From the NCBI GenBank assembly GCA_001179505.1, contig CDMY01000635.1:159476-223475 (forward strand): 64,000 bases of DNA. The letters run 5' to 3'. Shown piece by piece: positions 1 through 9,871 of this stretch (position 1 is its first letter; each line of letters opens with the position of its first letter). The position numbers were made by a program, and so were the translations under genes. The notes beneath the pieces are model-generated. The model was not told the origin of the DNA, made no database searches, and was given only the letters and a program-made list of their open reading frames with translations. Source of the stretch: Vitrella brassicaformis. Taxonomy: Eukaryota; Sar; Vitrellaceae.

Positions 1-16
1 CCCCCCCCCCCCCCCC
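1..16. other. Poly-C tract at window edge, probable contig end
   Basis: Sixteen C residues precede an AC run where the inverted copy has ordinary intron sequence. A 17-G run follows the N gap at 12739 in the same way, so homopolymers seem to mark contig ends in this assembly. Confidence 0.5.
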
Positions 17-1222
17 ACACACACACACATTGTGCCTTGTGGTGTGCCTGCCATCATTGGCCTCACCGACCTCAGCAAAGACGTCGTAGAGTCGACTTGG
101 CAGGACGGCCGTGTGGACGCGGTAGTTGAGGCACGACAGGATCATTCCTTCCTGCTGGCTCAGCCGCTTGACCTGCCGACTCGCCTCGGCCGCATCGCAC
201 TGAGTGTAGATGGACAGGAACGCACTCGTCATGGACACAACCTCACTGCATAATAAACAACAACACACAGAGCAGTGAAGTGGCTTGGCTGTCTGTGTGT
301 GTGATGCCTTGTGTTGTGTGCCGTGCACGTCTGTCTATCTGTCACCCCTTGATGTCGTCGTCGTGGCTTTTGCAGGCCAGGAGCAGGAACTGACACACAC
401 ATACACACACACACACGAGACACAGAGAGATGGGCGGCCCCCGTCATGTGTGTGTGTGCGTGTGTCTGTTACGTTTGGCGTCATGAGGCCTATCTCGCTC
501 GGCGTGAGGGCAATGTTGGTCTTGGCACAGAAGCTGTCCATCAAATTGATGGAAAGCTCAAAGACAGTAGGACCGCTCAGCGACAGACCACGACACGCCT
601 CACACACATACACGCAGCCATGACACTCACAAGTGGCGGTTGGTCGTGTCAGTGGTGGATTGCGATCATGCATGCCTTGAGCAGATGGCCGACGAACACG
701 GAACGACGCTCGCGAGTCACAGTGCGCTGGCAACAGACAGATCGACACACAGCCAGCCATGTCGCTATCTGCTTTCCTCAATTGGTTTCCGTGTGCATCC
801 TTAGTTACGAGGCAGAAATCAGACATGGGGCCAGACACCAAGTGCGGGTCCTTCTCGCGAGACATCAAAACTGAATCACACACCAACACACCCACGCAGA
901 GATTGACAAGTGCACACCAACTCGTGCAGACCTTCAACGAGTTGCATGAGGTCGTGTCTCTCATTCTCGGTGTGTGTCTCGTTCTCGGCGTGTGTGTCCT
1001 GCTCGGTCTCGACCTCGACGGTGCTTGCCGCCGTCGAGGACACGAACGACACACGCTGAGCACAACGAGACACACGGTGAGCACATCCAAATTTCGATGG
1101 CTTGCTTTGCTTACCTTGAGGGGTTTGGAGACTTCGCTCGAGCTGCTGCTGCGACGCATCACACTCGACATCGGCACCACACTGCCCTTGAGCTCGAGGA
1201 CAGTCTCCTCGACGGCTGACAT
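1..1222 (-). CDS. Cyclin-like protein, copy 1 (3' part beyond window)
   Basis: The start ATG is at 1222-1220 on the minus strand, and the gene runs off the left edge. The exons read through a Ser-rich N-terminus, an acidic His/Glu/Thr-rich stretch, then a cyclin box: LSINLMDSFCAKTNIALTPS (about 500-590), FLLLACKSHDDIKG (about 350-390), and the helix ending in EGMILSCLNYRVH (about 130-165). These match cyclin-fold helices of the A/B/D type, so the protein probably binds and activates a cyclin-dependent kinase. The second cyclin fold would lie beyond position 1. The gene and its introns are duplicated in inverted orientation at 32512-34577. Compared with that copy it has one extra Gly codon (LSGPT) and Ser in place of the conserved Arg (MDSF against MDRF). 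The family call rests on motif pattern only; the specific cyclin class is unknown. Confidence 0.7.
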
Positions 1223-1406
1223 GATCGATCAGATTGATTGATGGTCCACTCTGTCTGTGTCTCCTGTGTGCAAGAGCCACTCAATCACAAGAAGAACCGG
1301 AGCAAACACCAAACCAACAACTTGCAACAGCGAAGAGGACAAAAGCGAGTACATGTGTGTACACATGCGTAGATACAGACGAACACAAGCTGTAGGCTGT
1401 AGACTG
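29..1406. repeat. Left arm of 1.4 kb inverted duplication (cyclin gene)
   Basis: The reverse complement of this stretch matches 32329-33727 nearly base for base, through exons, introns and about 180 bp upstream of the start codon. Similarity stops abruptly near 1406, and at the left it ends in an AC run and a poly-C tract at the window edge. Confidence 0.9.
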
Positions 1407-1443
1407 TACATGAGTGTCATCACATCCATCCAAGCAGAGGTGG

Positions 1444-2073
1444 TCATGTGTTGTTGTCATTCTCTGCTTCTTGATGCATGAATGCCAACAGTTGGTTCAT
1501 CATGTCAATGAGTCTTCCGACCGAAACACTCGCGGCCGTCGTCCGAGACGAGGAGTTTCGCATCCTCTTTTTCAGTTGCTCCCTCAGTGACTTTATTCTG
1601 GCCTCCAGCAGCCGCACCTTTCCGTGCAGCTCGGCCTCCCCCGCTTTGTAGCCAACCTCACACTCATTCATTGGGGCCTCTGTTCGCGGCTGTGTCTCCT
1701 CTGCTGGTCGCTGTGCCTCCGTCAGCTGCCTCTGCAGGTCCTCCACCTCCTTGATCTTCTCCGCCAGTGCCGTCTCGCCACGGTGACACTCTTCCTTCAG
1801 CCGCTCCACCTCCGACGTCAGCTCCATCAGCTGCTCTGCTTGGTCGGGGGCGAGTGCCTCCGACTTGGCAGAAGGCGACTCCTGAGCCTTCTCGTACAGC
1901 TCTATCTGCGCTCGGGCGGCAGCGTAGTCGTCCGACATCTTCTTGTAGTCTTCCGATACCTTTTTGTAGAACTCGAAAATCTGAGCTGAGTAGGACTGCA
2001 GCTGCTCATTGTGGGCCTGGAGCTGTCCGACACGGTCCTCCAGCTCTTTGATGCGCTGCTCGCTGTCCTCCAT
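1444..2073 (-). CDS. Small coiled-coil protein, hypothetical
   Basis: A single open exon encodes about 209 residues beginning MEDSEQRIKELEDRVGQLQA and ending MHQEAENDNNT. Nearly the whole length is heptad-patterned coiled coil: Leu-spaced segments at residues 1-60, 85-125 and 150-175. A basic Arg/Lys patch (EQLKKRMRNSSSRT) comes near the C-terminus. No catalytic motif is visible. A scaffold or dimerising role is inference. The ATG chosen at 2073 opens the coiled coil. The frame stays open further 5' to about 2265, but through an AC-microsatellite that looks like a 5' intron or UTR. An ACTTAGCTGAG element at 2270-2280 resembles the elements found in front of other genes here and may mark its promoter. 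Confidence 0.65.
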   Translation of the reverse strand: MEDSEQRIKELEDRVGQLQAHNEQLQSYSAQIFEFYKKVSEDYKKMSDDYAAARAQIELYEKAQESPSAKSEALAPDQAEQLMELTSEVERLKEECHRGETALAEKIKEVEDLQRQLTEAQRPAEETQPRTEAPMNECEVGYKAGEAELHGKVRLLEARIKSLREQLKKRMRNSSSRTTAASVSVGRLIDMMNQLLAFMHQEAENDNNT

Positions 2074-2212
2074 ATCAGCATACGAGAAGGGGAGGGAAGG
2101 AAGAAACCGCCGTCTCGGGGGCCGCTGAAGCCGTTGGGTTCCGCTAAAGCCGTTGGGTTGGATCGAGTGACCATCATTCAACCTTACAAAGTCAGGCTGT
2201 CCACGGAAGACA

Positions 2213-2234
2213 CACACACACACACACACACACA
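2213..2234. repeat. AC microsatellite
   Basis: A perfect (AC)n run in the 5' region of the coiled-coil gene. Confidence 0.9.
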
Positions 2235-2269
2235 GCGCCTGTCGTCGGCGGAAAATACAGATCACGGCA

Positions 2270-2282
2270 ACTTAGCTGAGAG
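2270..2282 (-). promoter_or_regulatory. TTAGCTGAG element upstream of the 2073 gene
   Basis: It reads ACTTAGCTGAGAG on the plus strand, the same as the right half of the longer TGCGAGCTTAGCTGAG elements at 9776 and 46077. It lies about 200 bp before the minus-strand start. No divergent partner gene was recognised on the plus side. Confidence 0.4.
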
Positions 2283-4620
2283 AGTTAACCGAGGCTGTGC
2301 CCCTGTCTGCACGCTGAATGGCTGACTGTAGGTACACGTGTGATGCATCCATCGATCGATGTATGTATTACACATTACATATTATGCACTCACTCGCTCG
2401 GCCGCCATATGTCCGCTCACGCCCTCGTCGCCTCTACAAGATACCACTCTCTCCACCAGCAAGTCGATCGGTCAAAAATGGAGGCAGTCAGTCAGTCACT
2501 GTGGGGCACCCGGGAAAGAGTGGATGGGTGCATGGACAGATATGCATGAAAAAGACGCTGGTATGCAAATCCAGCCGGCCGCCCTCGGTCGTGAAAACAC
2601 ATGCAACCATCATCCATCGGTGTGTCGGCCGGTGCACTCCGGCAGGCAGGCAGTACTGTGTATGTGCGTGTGTGCATGGGCGGGCTGTCATGGCCACTTG
2701 CGCATTCGGGAGTGGGTCCAACAGCCCGCCCGTTGATGTGTTGGATGCATGGCATGGCATGGCGGGGGGGTTGGCTGGGTGCACCAGTCAGTCAAGCCGA
2801 CCACACCGCACCACACCGCACCGGTCATAGCATACAGCAGCGAGAAAATGGATACATAGTGCTAGCAACCTATGACAGACACGGAAAAAAATCGGACAGA
2901 TCGTCACGGGATCAGTCACGGGACAGTGAATGAATGAATGAATGCATGTATGTATCCATCAACGCAGGCAGGCAGGCAGGGAGCCATGAGTCGAGCAGGC
3001 GAGTTGTGGGAGGCGGGTGTGATGTGATGTAACGGCATCCATCCATCGCACCGCACCCGCCTCACCTAAAATAAAGCACAAAGGGCGGTAAAGGACATCT
3101 GTGCCGAGGGAGGGACACGACTACAAATTCTCAGCCAGCTGTGCAGAGCCGTATCCCTCTACAAGTGATGTGCCCCGTGGGCACGCACGCAGGCGTGCAG
3201 ACAGATACATACGCACCCATCACACACACAGTCACACACCAGCCCCACCGCACCCCACCCCACCCCTCTCTGTTGCCCGCTGAATTAAACCTCACATCAC
3301 AGACACCACACATGCAGTTGTGCATCATTTATACATGTAAGTGTGCAGCAGGCTGCCTCGCAGCGATTCTCTCACGTGACGAGAGCCCACCCGCCGCTCC
3401 CGTAAGCAACACACACACATCCATCCATCCATGGTGCAATGGAGCTTCAAAATACCTGAGGGTCTCCCCCTCTGTCTGTGTGCTAATTAAAAGTATGCAT
3501 GATGGATGCAATGCACCAGCACATCGTGTCGGAAGCACACAGACGACGCGGGATGAGGCGAGAGGAGACAGACAATTCGTCACACACAGATCACCAACCA
3601 ACGTACCGATCGATATGTCCCTAGCTACCTATCATTCAGTCAGGCCAACCGAGGAGGTAGGTATGTATCCATGTGTGTGTGTGTATGTGTGCATCAATTA
3701 TTCTATCGTGTGGCAGCCCGCCGAAAAATCGTGAAAGGCACTGACGAAGCCAAAACGCCAAAACGACTGAAGGAGCTTTAGCGACGTCACACACAGACAA
3801 TCGACGACAGACAGACACCCAGAGAGTAACCGGCGGACGGGACTGCACGGCCCGCATCCATGGAGACAGACATGGCACTCGGCACGGCAAGCAAAAGGGC
3901 AAGATGGAGGGAGCGAGGGAGAGCGCTAGCTAAAACGACCCACCTACATTCACACACATCGAGCGATCGATCACCCACCAGCCAGCCAGCCAGCCAGCCG
4001 CGTCCCGTCCGTTCTCCATGCACGCACGCACGCATCCACTGCATGCCATGCAGCGCCAAGTGCAGACTGGTTGCATTGAATGCAATGCATGCATCACGAC
4101 GACATGACACGACAGACGACAGGAAAATAAAAGGGAGGTGCTCTTGAGGCACACATGTACGTCGATCTCGCTGGCTGGCTGGCTGGCTGGCTGGCCGTGC
4201 TGCTCAGTCGTCTTCCTCACTCTTGGCAAAGGCACTCTAACAACCAAGTGTGCCTGTCTGTCTGTCTGTCTGCTGAGGAGTTCGACTGGCACTGCTCGAC
4301 GGCGAAGATGCACCTCTCTGTAGTCGATTAGTGACCTGCAACGCATCTTCACACGAGGCAGACATAGAATCGCGCTTGCTCCCATGAATGTGTGCATCCT
4401 CCGCCCCTCCACACACCGGTCGATCCATCCATCCATCCCCCAGCAAACAAAAACGCCATGGACCGCAAAAAGAAGACAAGAAGCGAAAACACTCCACCAG
4501 CACACGACCAAAGTAAACACCGACAGACACGCGGCAGTGCGGGTGGACCTACAAATGAGATCACGCGCACTGGCCGTCCCACGCACACGCTGATGGGGAA
4601 GGGAACTCGGCGGATGAGTT
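2283..4620. other. Gene-poor intergenic region
   Basis: Open frames here are short, have no splice-linked partners and are made of low-complexity translations of CATC, TGCA, GGCA, CCAGC and TGTC repeats. I see no recognisable protein, RNA gene or mobile element. It is the longest stretch without a gene in the window and contains tetranucleotide runs such as (TGGC)n at 4171-4195. Confidence 0.6.
4171..4195. repeat. (TGGC)n microsatellite
   Basis: Six perfect CTGG/TGGC units in intergenic DNA. A similar run lies in an intron at 5155-5176. Confidence 0.9.
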
Positions 4621-4704
4621 TCATGAAGTCCTTTTGGTGAAGAGGTTGGCCACGCCGTCCAGCTGGGCCGCAGACAGAATGCAGCTCTCGTCCTCTGCAC
4701 CAGG

Positions 4705-4735
<31 letters not shown>

Positions 4736-7700
4736 GCAATGAGCGATGTGGGTGTGTGAAACGCGACGCTTTTGTGGGCGGCTGACCTCTGAGCACGGGG
4801 AGCAGTTCGTTCATGAGTATGGGGTTGAGCCCCCTGAGCGCCCCCACACCGCCACGCCCCGACTCCAACACGTCCATACCATCAGTCACAAACAACTGGA
4901 GACTGCACCGACACACACACAAATCAGCGTGCATTCGGTCCCTTGTCTCTTCGGCACCCCTTTGCTGTGCATACCCCTCATCGAGTGTGTGTGGCTGGAA
5001 TATCCTGTTTTGGCAGAGGGCGAGGGCGAGCCTGAATGCAGCCAGCCTGTCCTTGGACTCCGGGAAGCGGCACCCCTGAACCATCAACTCACTCAATATC
5101 ACCTGCAGGACGGCGGAGACACAGAGGAGATCGATGCAGAGACAGAAATGGACACTGGCTGGCTGGCTGGCTGGCTGTCGACTGACCTTTTGGTATGGCA
5201 CTGGTATTTTGAGCTGTTTGAAGTTGCCGAGCGCGTTGTTCAAACTCTCGTCAGACGCCTGTTGGACACGGCAGACGGACAGCTACAATGCTTGCTGCCG
5301 TCTGCTCTCCTTCCTTCTTGCCACGGCCTACTCACCATCATATTGAGAATCGACGTCGCATCATTGCGATAACGCTGGAGCTTCTCAACCTCCTACAGAC
5401 ACAGCAGCCAGAGCCCCCCATGGCGTACCCAGCCAATTCCCCTCCTCTCATCCTTCGTCCTACCTCAGCGGTGATGGCATTGATGGGCTGTGGGGGCGCA
5501 TGCTGTGGCGGCTGCGGCACCGGCATCCCACCCATGCCGCCACCACCCCCGCCCATGTGTGGGAAGGGCGGCGGCGCCTCCCCGTCATAGTAGCCATACG
5601 TCTTCATGCCCTCGAGGGGCGACGCAGGCGTCCCCGGGATGCCCACACTGAGGGAGCGTTCCCTCCTGCCACCCATGACCTCCAAGCCGCCCTCTCGCGG
5701 AGGGTTGCGGTGGTTGATGCCCAGACCGCGAGGGCCGCCGAAGAAACCGCCGCCCCCGGGGAAGCCTTGTGGGTCGCCGCCACCATGCTGTAACTGCAGG
5801 TGGTGCTGTTGCATGCGTGTGTCTTCGCCGAGGAGCGAGTTGATCCAGTCAGGTTCGTTGACGGGTCCGCCGTGGGGCGACTCCTCCAGGCCGGGAGGGG
5901 GCGTCTGCATGCCCATCGGACGCTGAATTTATCCAAATACGACACAGAGAGGACGGACGGATGAAACGGTAGTGCTGGACAGAGCTGTGTGAAGGTATGG
6001 GTGAATGGGTGGGTACCGACCTACCTGCATGGATCTGCCCTGTGGCGGTCCGCCGAGCCCCGGAGGAGGACCCATAGCACGACGAGGACCCCCGCTGCAG
6101 TGCACACACATACACAATACAATACAGCAACAGTCGCTCATCGGTGCGTCAGCCCGTCATGTTGTTTTGGTGCTTTTCTTGTCGTGCACTGTGCTGTGCT
6201 CACCCTGGTGGGTGTTGCGGCGGCATGACGTCGAGATACATCCTGTTGCCGCCGGAGGGGGCAGACGGGCCGGGCGGAGGCTTGGGCAACGGCGGACGGG
6301 GCGAAGTCTGCGGACACACAATATACAAGATACAAAGACAGAAAAGACGTTCACTTCTCATTCATTCACCCCTTTCCAATTCCTTCATTTACCTGTGGTT
6401 CACTAGCCCCTTGCTGTGCCTGCTGCCCAAAGCCCGGTGGCGCCCCGATGCCCGGCGGGGGCGGGGGCGGCTGCTGCTGCTGCTGCTGCTGACCACCTGG
6501 GTGCCCATGGTGGCCGTGGTAGCCGCCCTTCTGCTGGTGCTGCGGGGGGATGGGTGGTGGATAACCACCGCTGCCCCCGCCGCCAGGAGGGTGTTGCTGT
6601 GGCATGCCGTGGTGTCCGTGTGGCTGTGGGCCGCCTCTGTCGCCCTCCCTCTGCGATGGGAGGAGTCCCCCGCCGCCCATGCCGCCCACGACGTGTGAAC
6701 TCCATGACCTGGGACGGTCCTTGCCGCCCGGACCTGGCGCAGCGAACTGGGGCGGCAGCGTCACCTCCAACACCTCGGCAGCTGAAGCAAGGAACGGGTA
6801 GATAGAGAACGTCGATGTGTCTTTGCGTCGGTGTGTGTGCGGTTGGTTGTTTTACATACCGAGTGTGAGTGAGTCTTCCTGTCTGTTGATTTCGTCTCCC
6901 AGTGCGCAGAAGTCGGTGAATCCGTCCCACGGCGTCTCGAAGAAGTTGTGCAGCCTCGGACCCCTCTTGGTGTTGCCCATCTGCAGGCAGAACCGAACCG
7001 TCGTCGGCGTCGGAGTCTGACACAGAGCAGGGAGACACACAGATGATAAGATGATCCCCATCCAACATGTTTGGCGTCTCCCTCTTTCTGTGCTCATGAA
7101 TGACACACCGTGAAGAATATTCCGCATCTGAATTTCTCGACATCGCTCATACTGGCGTTAGCCGGTGCGATGGCGGGGTTGCCGTCGCCTCCTGGCAGGT
7201 GTGGGTAGTTGGGCCCTGAGGGAGTGGGGCCGACTGGGTTGATGGTCAGCTGCAGCCGCACCTCACCCAAACCACACGTGGTCAGGAAGGGGGGCGACAC
7301 CAGACACTCCGTCGCACTGATGCGGGGGGGCAGCTGGTGGTTGATGGACAGACAGACAGACAGACAGACAAGACAAGACAACAGTGAGCTAGGTATGGTA
7401 TACAGTGTTTGCCGCTGATTTCTGGTATACCATACCTACATACCTGTGAGATTTTGTTGATTCTCCATTCTATTCTCTGGAGTATGTTAGGGTCCGCCAG
7501 CTCCGCAGACACGTCGGGCTGGTACGTCGGGTCAACCAACAGCAACGGACGACTCCTACACACATATGATACACGCGCACCGGGTCCCGACATACATCAT
7601 GACACCACTCTCCACTCACTCGCCAGCCCGCCCCGCCCTCTCAGCCTTCCTTTCTTACCCATGGAGCATATCTTCGACATTCTTCTGCCCCGCCGCAGAG

Positions 7701-8998
7701 GCCAGCGCCCTCGCTGCCGACGCACTTGCGGCCGATGCACTGCCCATCCCAGGGGCCTCGGGAGGCGGGGCAACCGGTGCCCTCGCCGCGGCAGGTGCAG
7801 GCATGGGCGGAATGTTCATGCCCCCGCCGACCCCGCCGCCGACGGGCTGCTGGCCCTCCTCGGCTATCCCCACGGCCATGTGTCGCAGCGGTTTGAGGTC
7901 GTCGGACTTGGCCCGAATGCGGCCGCCTGGTCCGGCGGCCATGACGGCCCCCGGTGTGCGATGGAGCTGGAAAAATCCCCCCCGCCACGGCGCCACGCCG
8001 CCCATCTGCATGGGCAGGGGCAGCCCGCCTGGCCCTGCTGGGCCGGTGGTGTCGAAGGTGATCTGGATGTCGCCGTTGGCAGAGGAGGAAGAGGAAAAGT
8101 CACCAGGCATCTGCAGACAGAAGAACAACCAACCGGATGAGCATGAGACCGCATGAACATAGGTGTGTTTGTTATCTTCTTCCCTCCCGCCCTCCCTCCT
8201 CGCTCTTGCTTGTACTGACTGACCCTTGCAGCTTGTCGCGGTGCCACCGGCTGGCCGGTGAAGGATCCCGTGCTTGTGGCGTCCCCGGACCCCGATGCAG
8301 AGGCCGTGGTGGATGGCCCGGAGGAGGCGTCAATCAGACCCGCCAGGCCCGGCGCGAACGACGGCTGGCCGAAGGGATGCCCACTGCCGCCATTCGACGG
8401 CTGACTGAACCCGTACTCGTCATTCTGACACACACCACACCACACCACCAGAGAAACACAGAAAGGAAGGAGACACTCCCGCATGTGTGGATGTTTCACC
8501 GTACGTCACTCACTCACTCACCGACATGCTCCTGGCCTCCTTGACGAGCGGCATGCCCGCCTGCATGGCCCCGCCAATGCCCACACCACCACCACCACCA
8601 CCGGCACCGGCGGGCGGTTCAATGCCACCTCTGTCGCCGGGAGCGGGGCCAGCAGCAGGAGGTGCGCCGGGAGCGTTGAACAGCTGTGCGTTGTGTTGTG
8701 GCTGCGACTGTGCTTGCAGGGGTGAGGGGAGGGGGAAGGGCAGCGGCAGGGTCGGGTTCACACGAAGGTGCTGCTTGATGGACGACAGCTCAGACCTGAT
8801 AGGTAGATAGAGATCGAAGGGCGAGGAGATGCCAGGCGTGGACCGGACCCTCTATCTGTGTATCCATCCATCCATTGACTTACCTTAGGTCGAGCAGGTC
8901 CCTCCTGAGCGCACTGACTTCACTCCTGAGTGTCTGGTTCTCGGCACGCAGATTCTTCGACACGTCTGAACCGACGAACGAACGAACCAACAAACCAA

Positions 8999-9032
<34 letters not shown>

Positions 9033-9699
9033 TGGACCAGGGAGATGCAGTCAGTCAATCATTGGGACGTGCTGATGCGATGCAGCCCACCCTTGACGTG
9101 TGACTGCTGCTGCTTCTTCTCCTCCGCGAGGCTGAGAATGTGCCGAACCAGCAGCTCCTGCACGCCGTACTCAACATCTGCACCCATTCACACCCACATT
9201 CCCATCCATCCATCCGCCATATTGCCCGTTCTGTCTCATGGGCCACATCGGTTCTCCTCCCTCTCAGCTCACCATTCTCGCCCTCCTGTTCGTCATAGCG
9301 CCTCCCCGGCTGCGCGTGGTTGGCCTGCGGCTGCTTCCTCTCCTCCGGCCTGTCCGGCTGATCGTCCAAAGCCACCACAGTCTCGGGACTCTGGCCGCCC
9401 TCACCCTCGCCGTTGCCGTTGCCCTCGCCACCCCTCCCGCCGCCGGCAGCGCCCCCAGCGTCCCTCAGCGATGCCTCGAGCAGCTGAATCATGTCCTCAG
9501 GCCGCATTTTGCCCCTCCTGCTGCCGGCTGAGATCTTGGGTGGCTGGTCGGCCTCGTGTGATGTCACCGGTGTCCTGTCGGCGCCTGTGGGGGGGTCGGG
9601 GTGGGTCGTGCTGGCCTCTGTCGGCGGATCGGGTGAGACACTCCCGGCGGGAGCCGCTGGAGCCCTCCCGCCCGACGAGCTCTCGTGTGTCGTCATCAT
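4621..9699 (-). CDS. Large Pro/Gly/Gln-rich protein with MATH-like domain
   Basis: About 16 exons with GT-AG introns run leftwards to the TGA at 4621-4623. Order: acidic Gly-rich N-terminus with an RPEDMIQLLEASLRDAGG helix; coiled coils (VRHILSLAEEKKQQQ, ENQTLRSEVSALRRDLLDL at 8884-8966); Gly/Pro/Ala-rich linkers; then a globular part at 6860-7557 starting RIEWRINKIS. It continues with SPPFLTTCGLGEVRLQLTINP, CGIFF, FCLQMGNTKRGPRLHNFF and DSLTLG. That order (W-x-I, SPxF, strand pairs, final D-x-L strand) fits a MATH/TRAF-like beta sandwich. A poly-Gln/poly-Pro tract (6440-6500), a Gly-rich region and a helical C-terminus (KLQRYRNDATSILNMM, VILSELMVQGCRFPESKDRL, GLNPILMNELLPVL) follow. An alternative in-frame ATG at 9828 would add 43 residues, but it lies beyond the promoter-like element at 9776. 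Function unknown; a single gene is inferred from frame continuity, and two genes cannot be excluded. Confidence 0.6.
6471..6491. repeat. (CTG)n trinucleotide run coding poly-Gln
   Basis: Seven CTG units (CAG on the coding minus strand) encode a Gln run followed by a Pro run in the MATH-like protein. Confidence 0.9.
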
Positions 9700-9775
9700 G
9701 GTGACTACACAGTTGATCTCTGTTGTCTGTTCCACATGCGACAGCCTTTCTCGCGCCTCGCCCAGGATCGACGAC

Positions 9776-9791
9776 TGCGAGCTTAGCTGAG
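9776..9791 (+). promoter_or_regulatory. TGCGAGCTTAGCTGAG element, shared 5' region
   Basis: It lies between the divergent starts at 9699 (-) and 9872 (+). The same 16-mer occurs at 46077. It contains the near-palindrome AGCTTAGCT. Its role as a core promoter or transcription-start element is inference from its repeated placement. Confidence 0.55.
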
Positions 9792-9871
9792 AGCCGGAAG
9801 GGAATAAGATCCCGTGGTGCGGCGGCATTGCGGAAGGTTACCAAGGGGCGTGCTGAGGGCTTCCTGCATCA

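Noticed and set aside
335-1222. 295-codon single open frame across the cyclin copy 1 region
   Set aside because: It reads through introns. The spliced cyclin model explains the conserved parts, and the copy 2 counterpart is broken in this frame.
2318-2933. Overlapping open frames of 100-170 codons upstream of the coiled-coil gene
   Set aside because: Several frames are open at once, compositions are Cys/His/Arg-rich from CATC/TGCA repeats, and none shows a domain or splice pattern.
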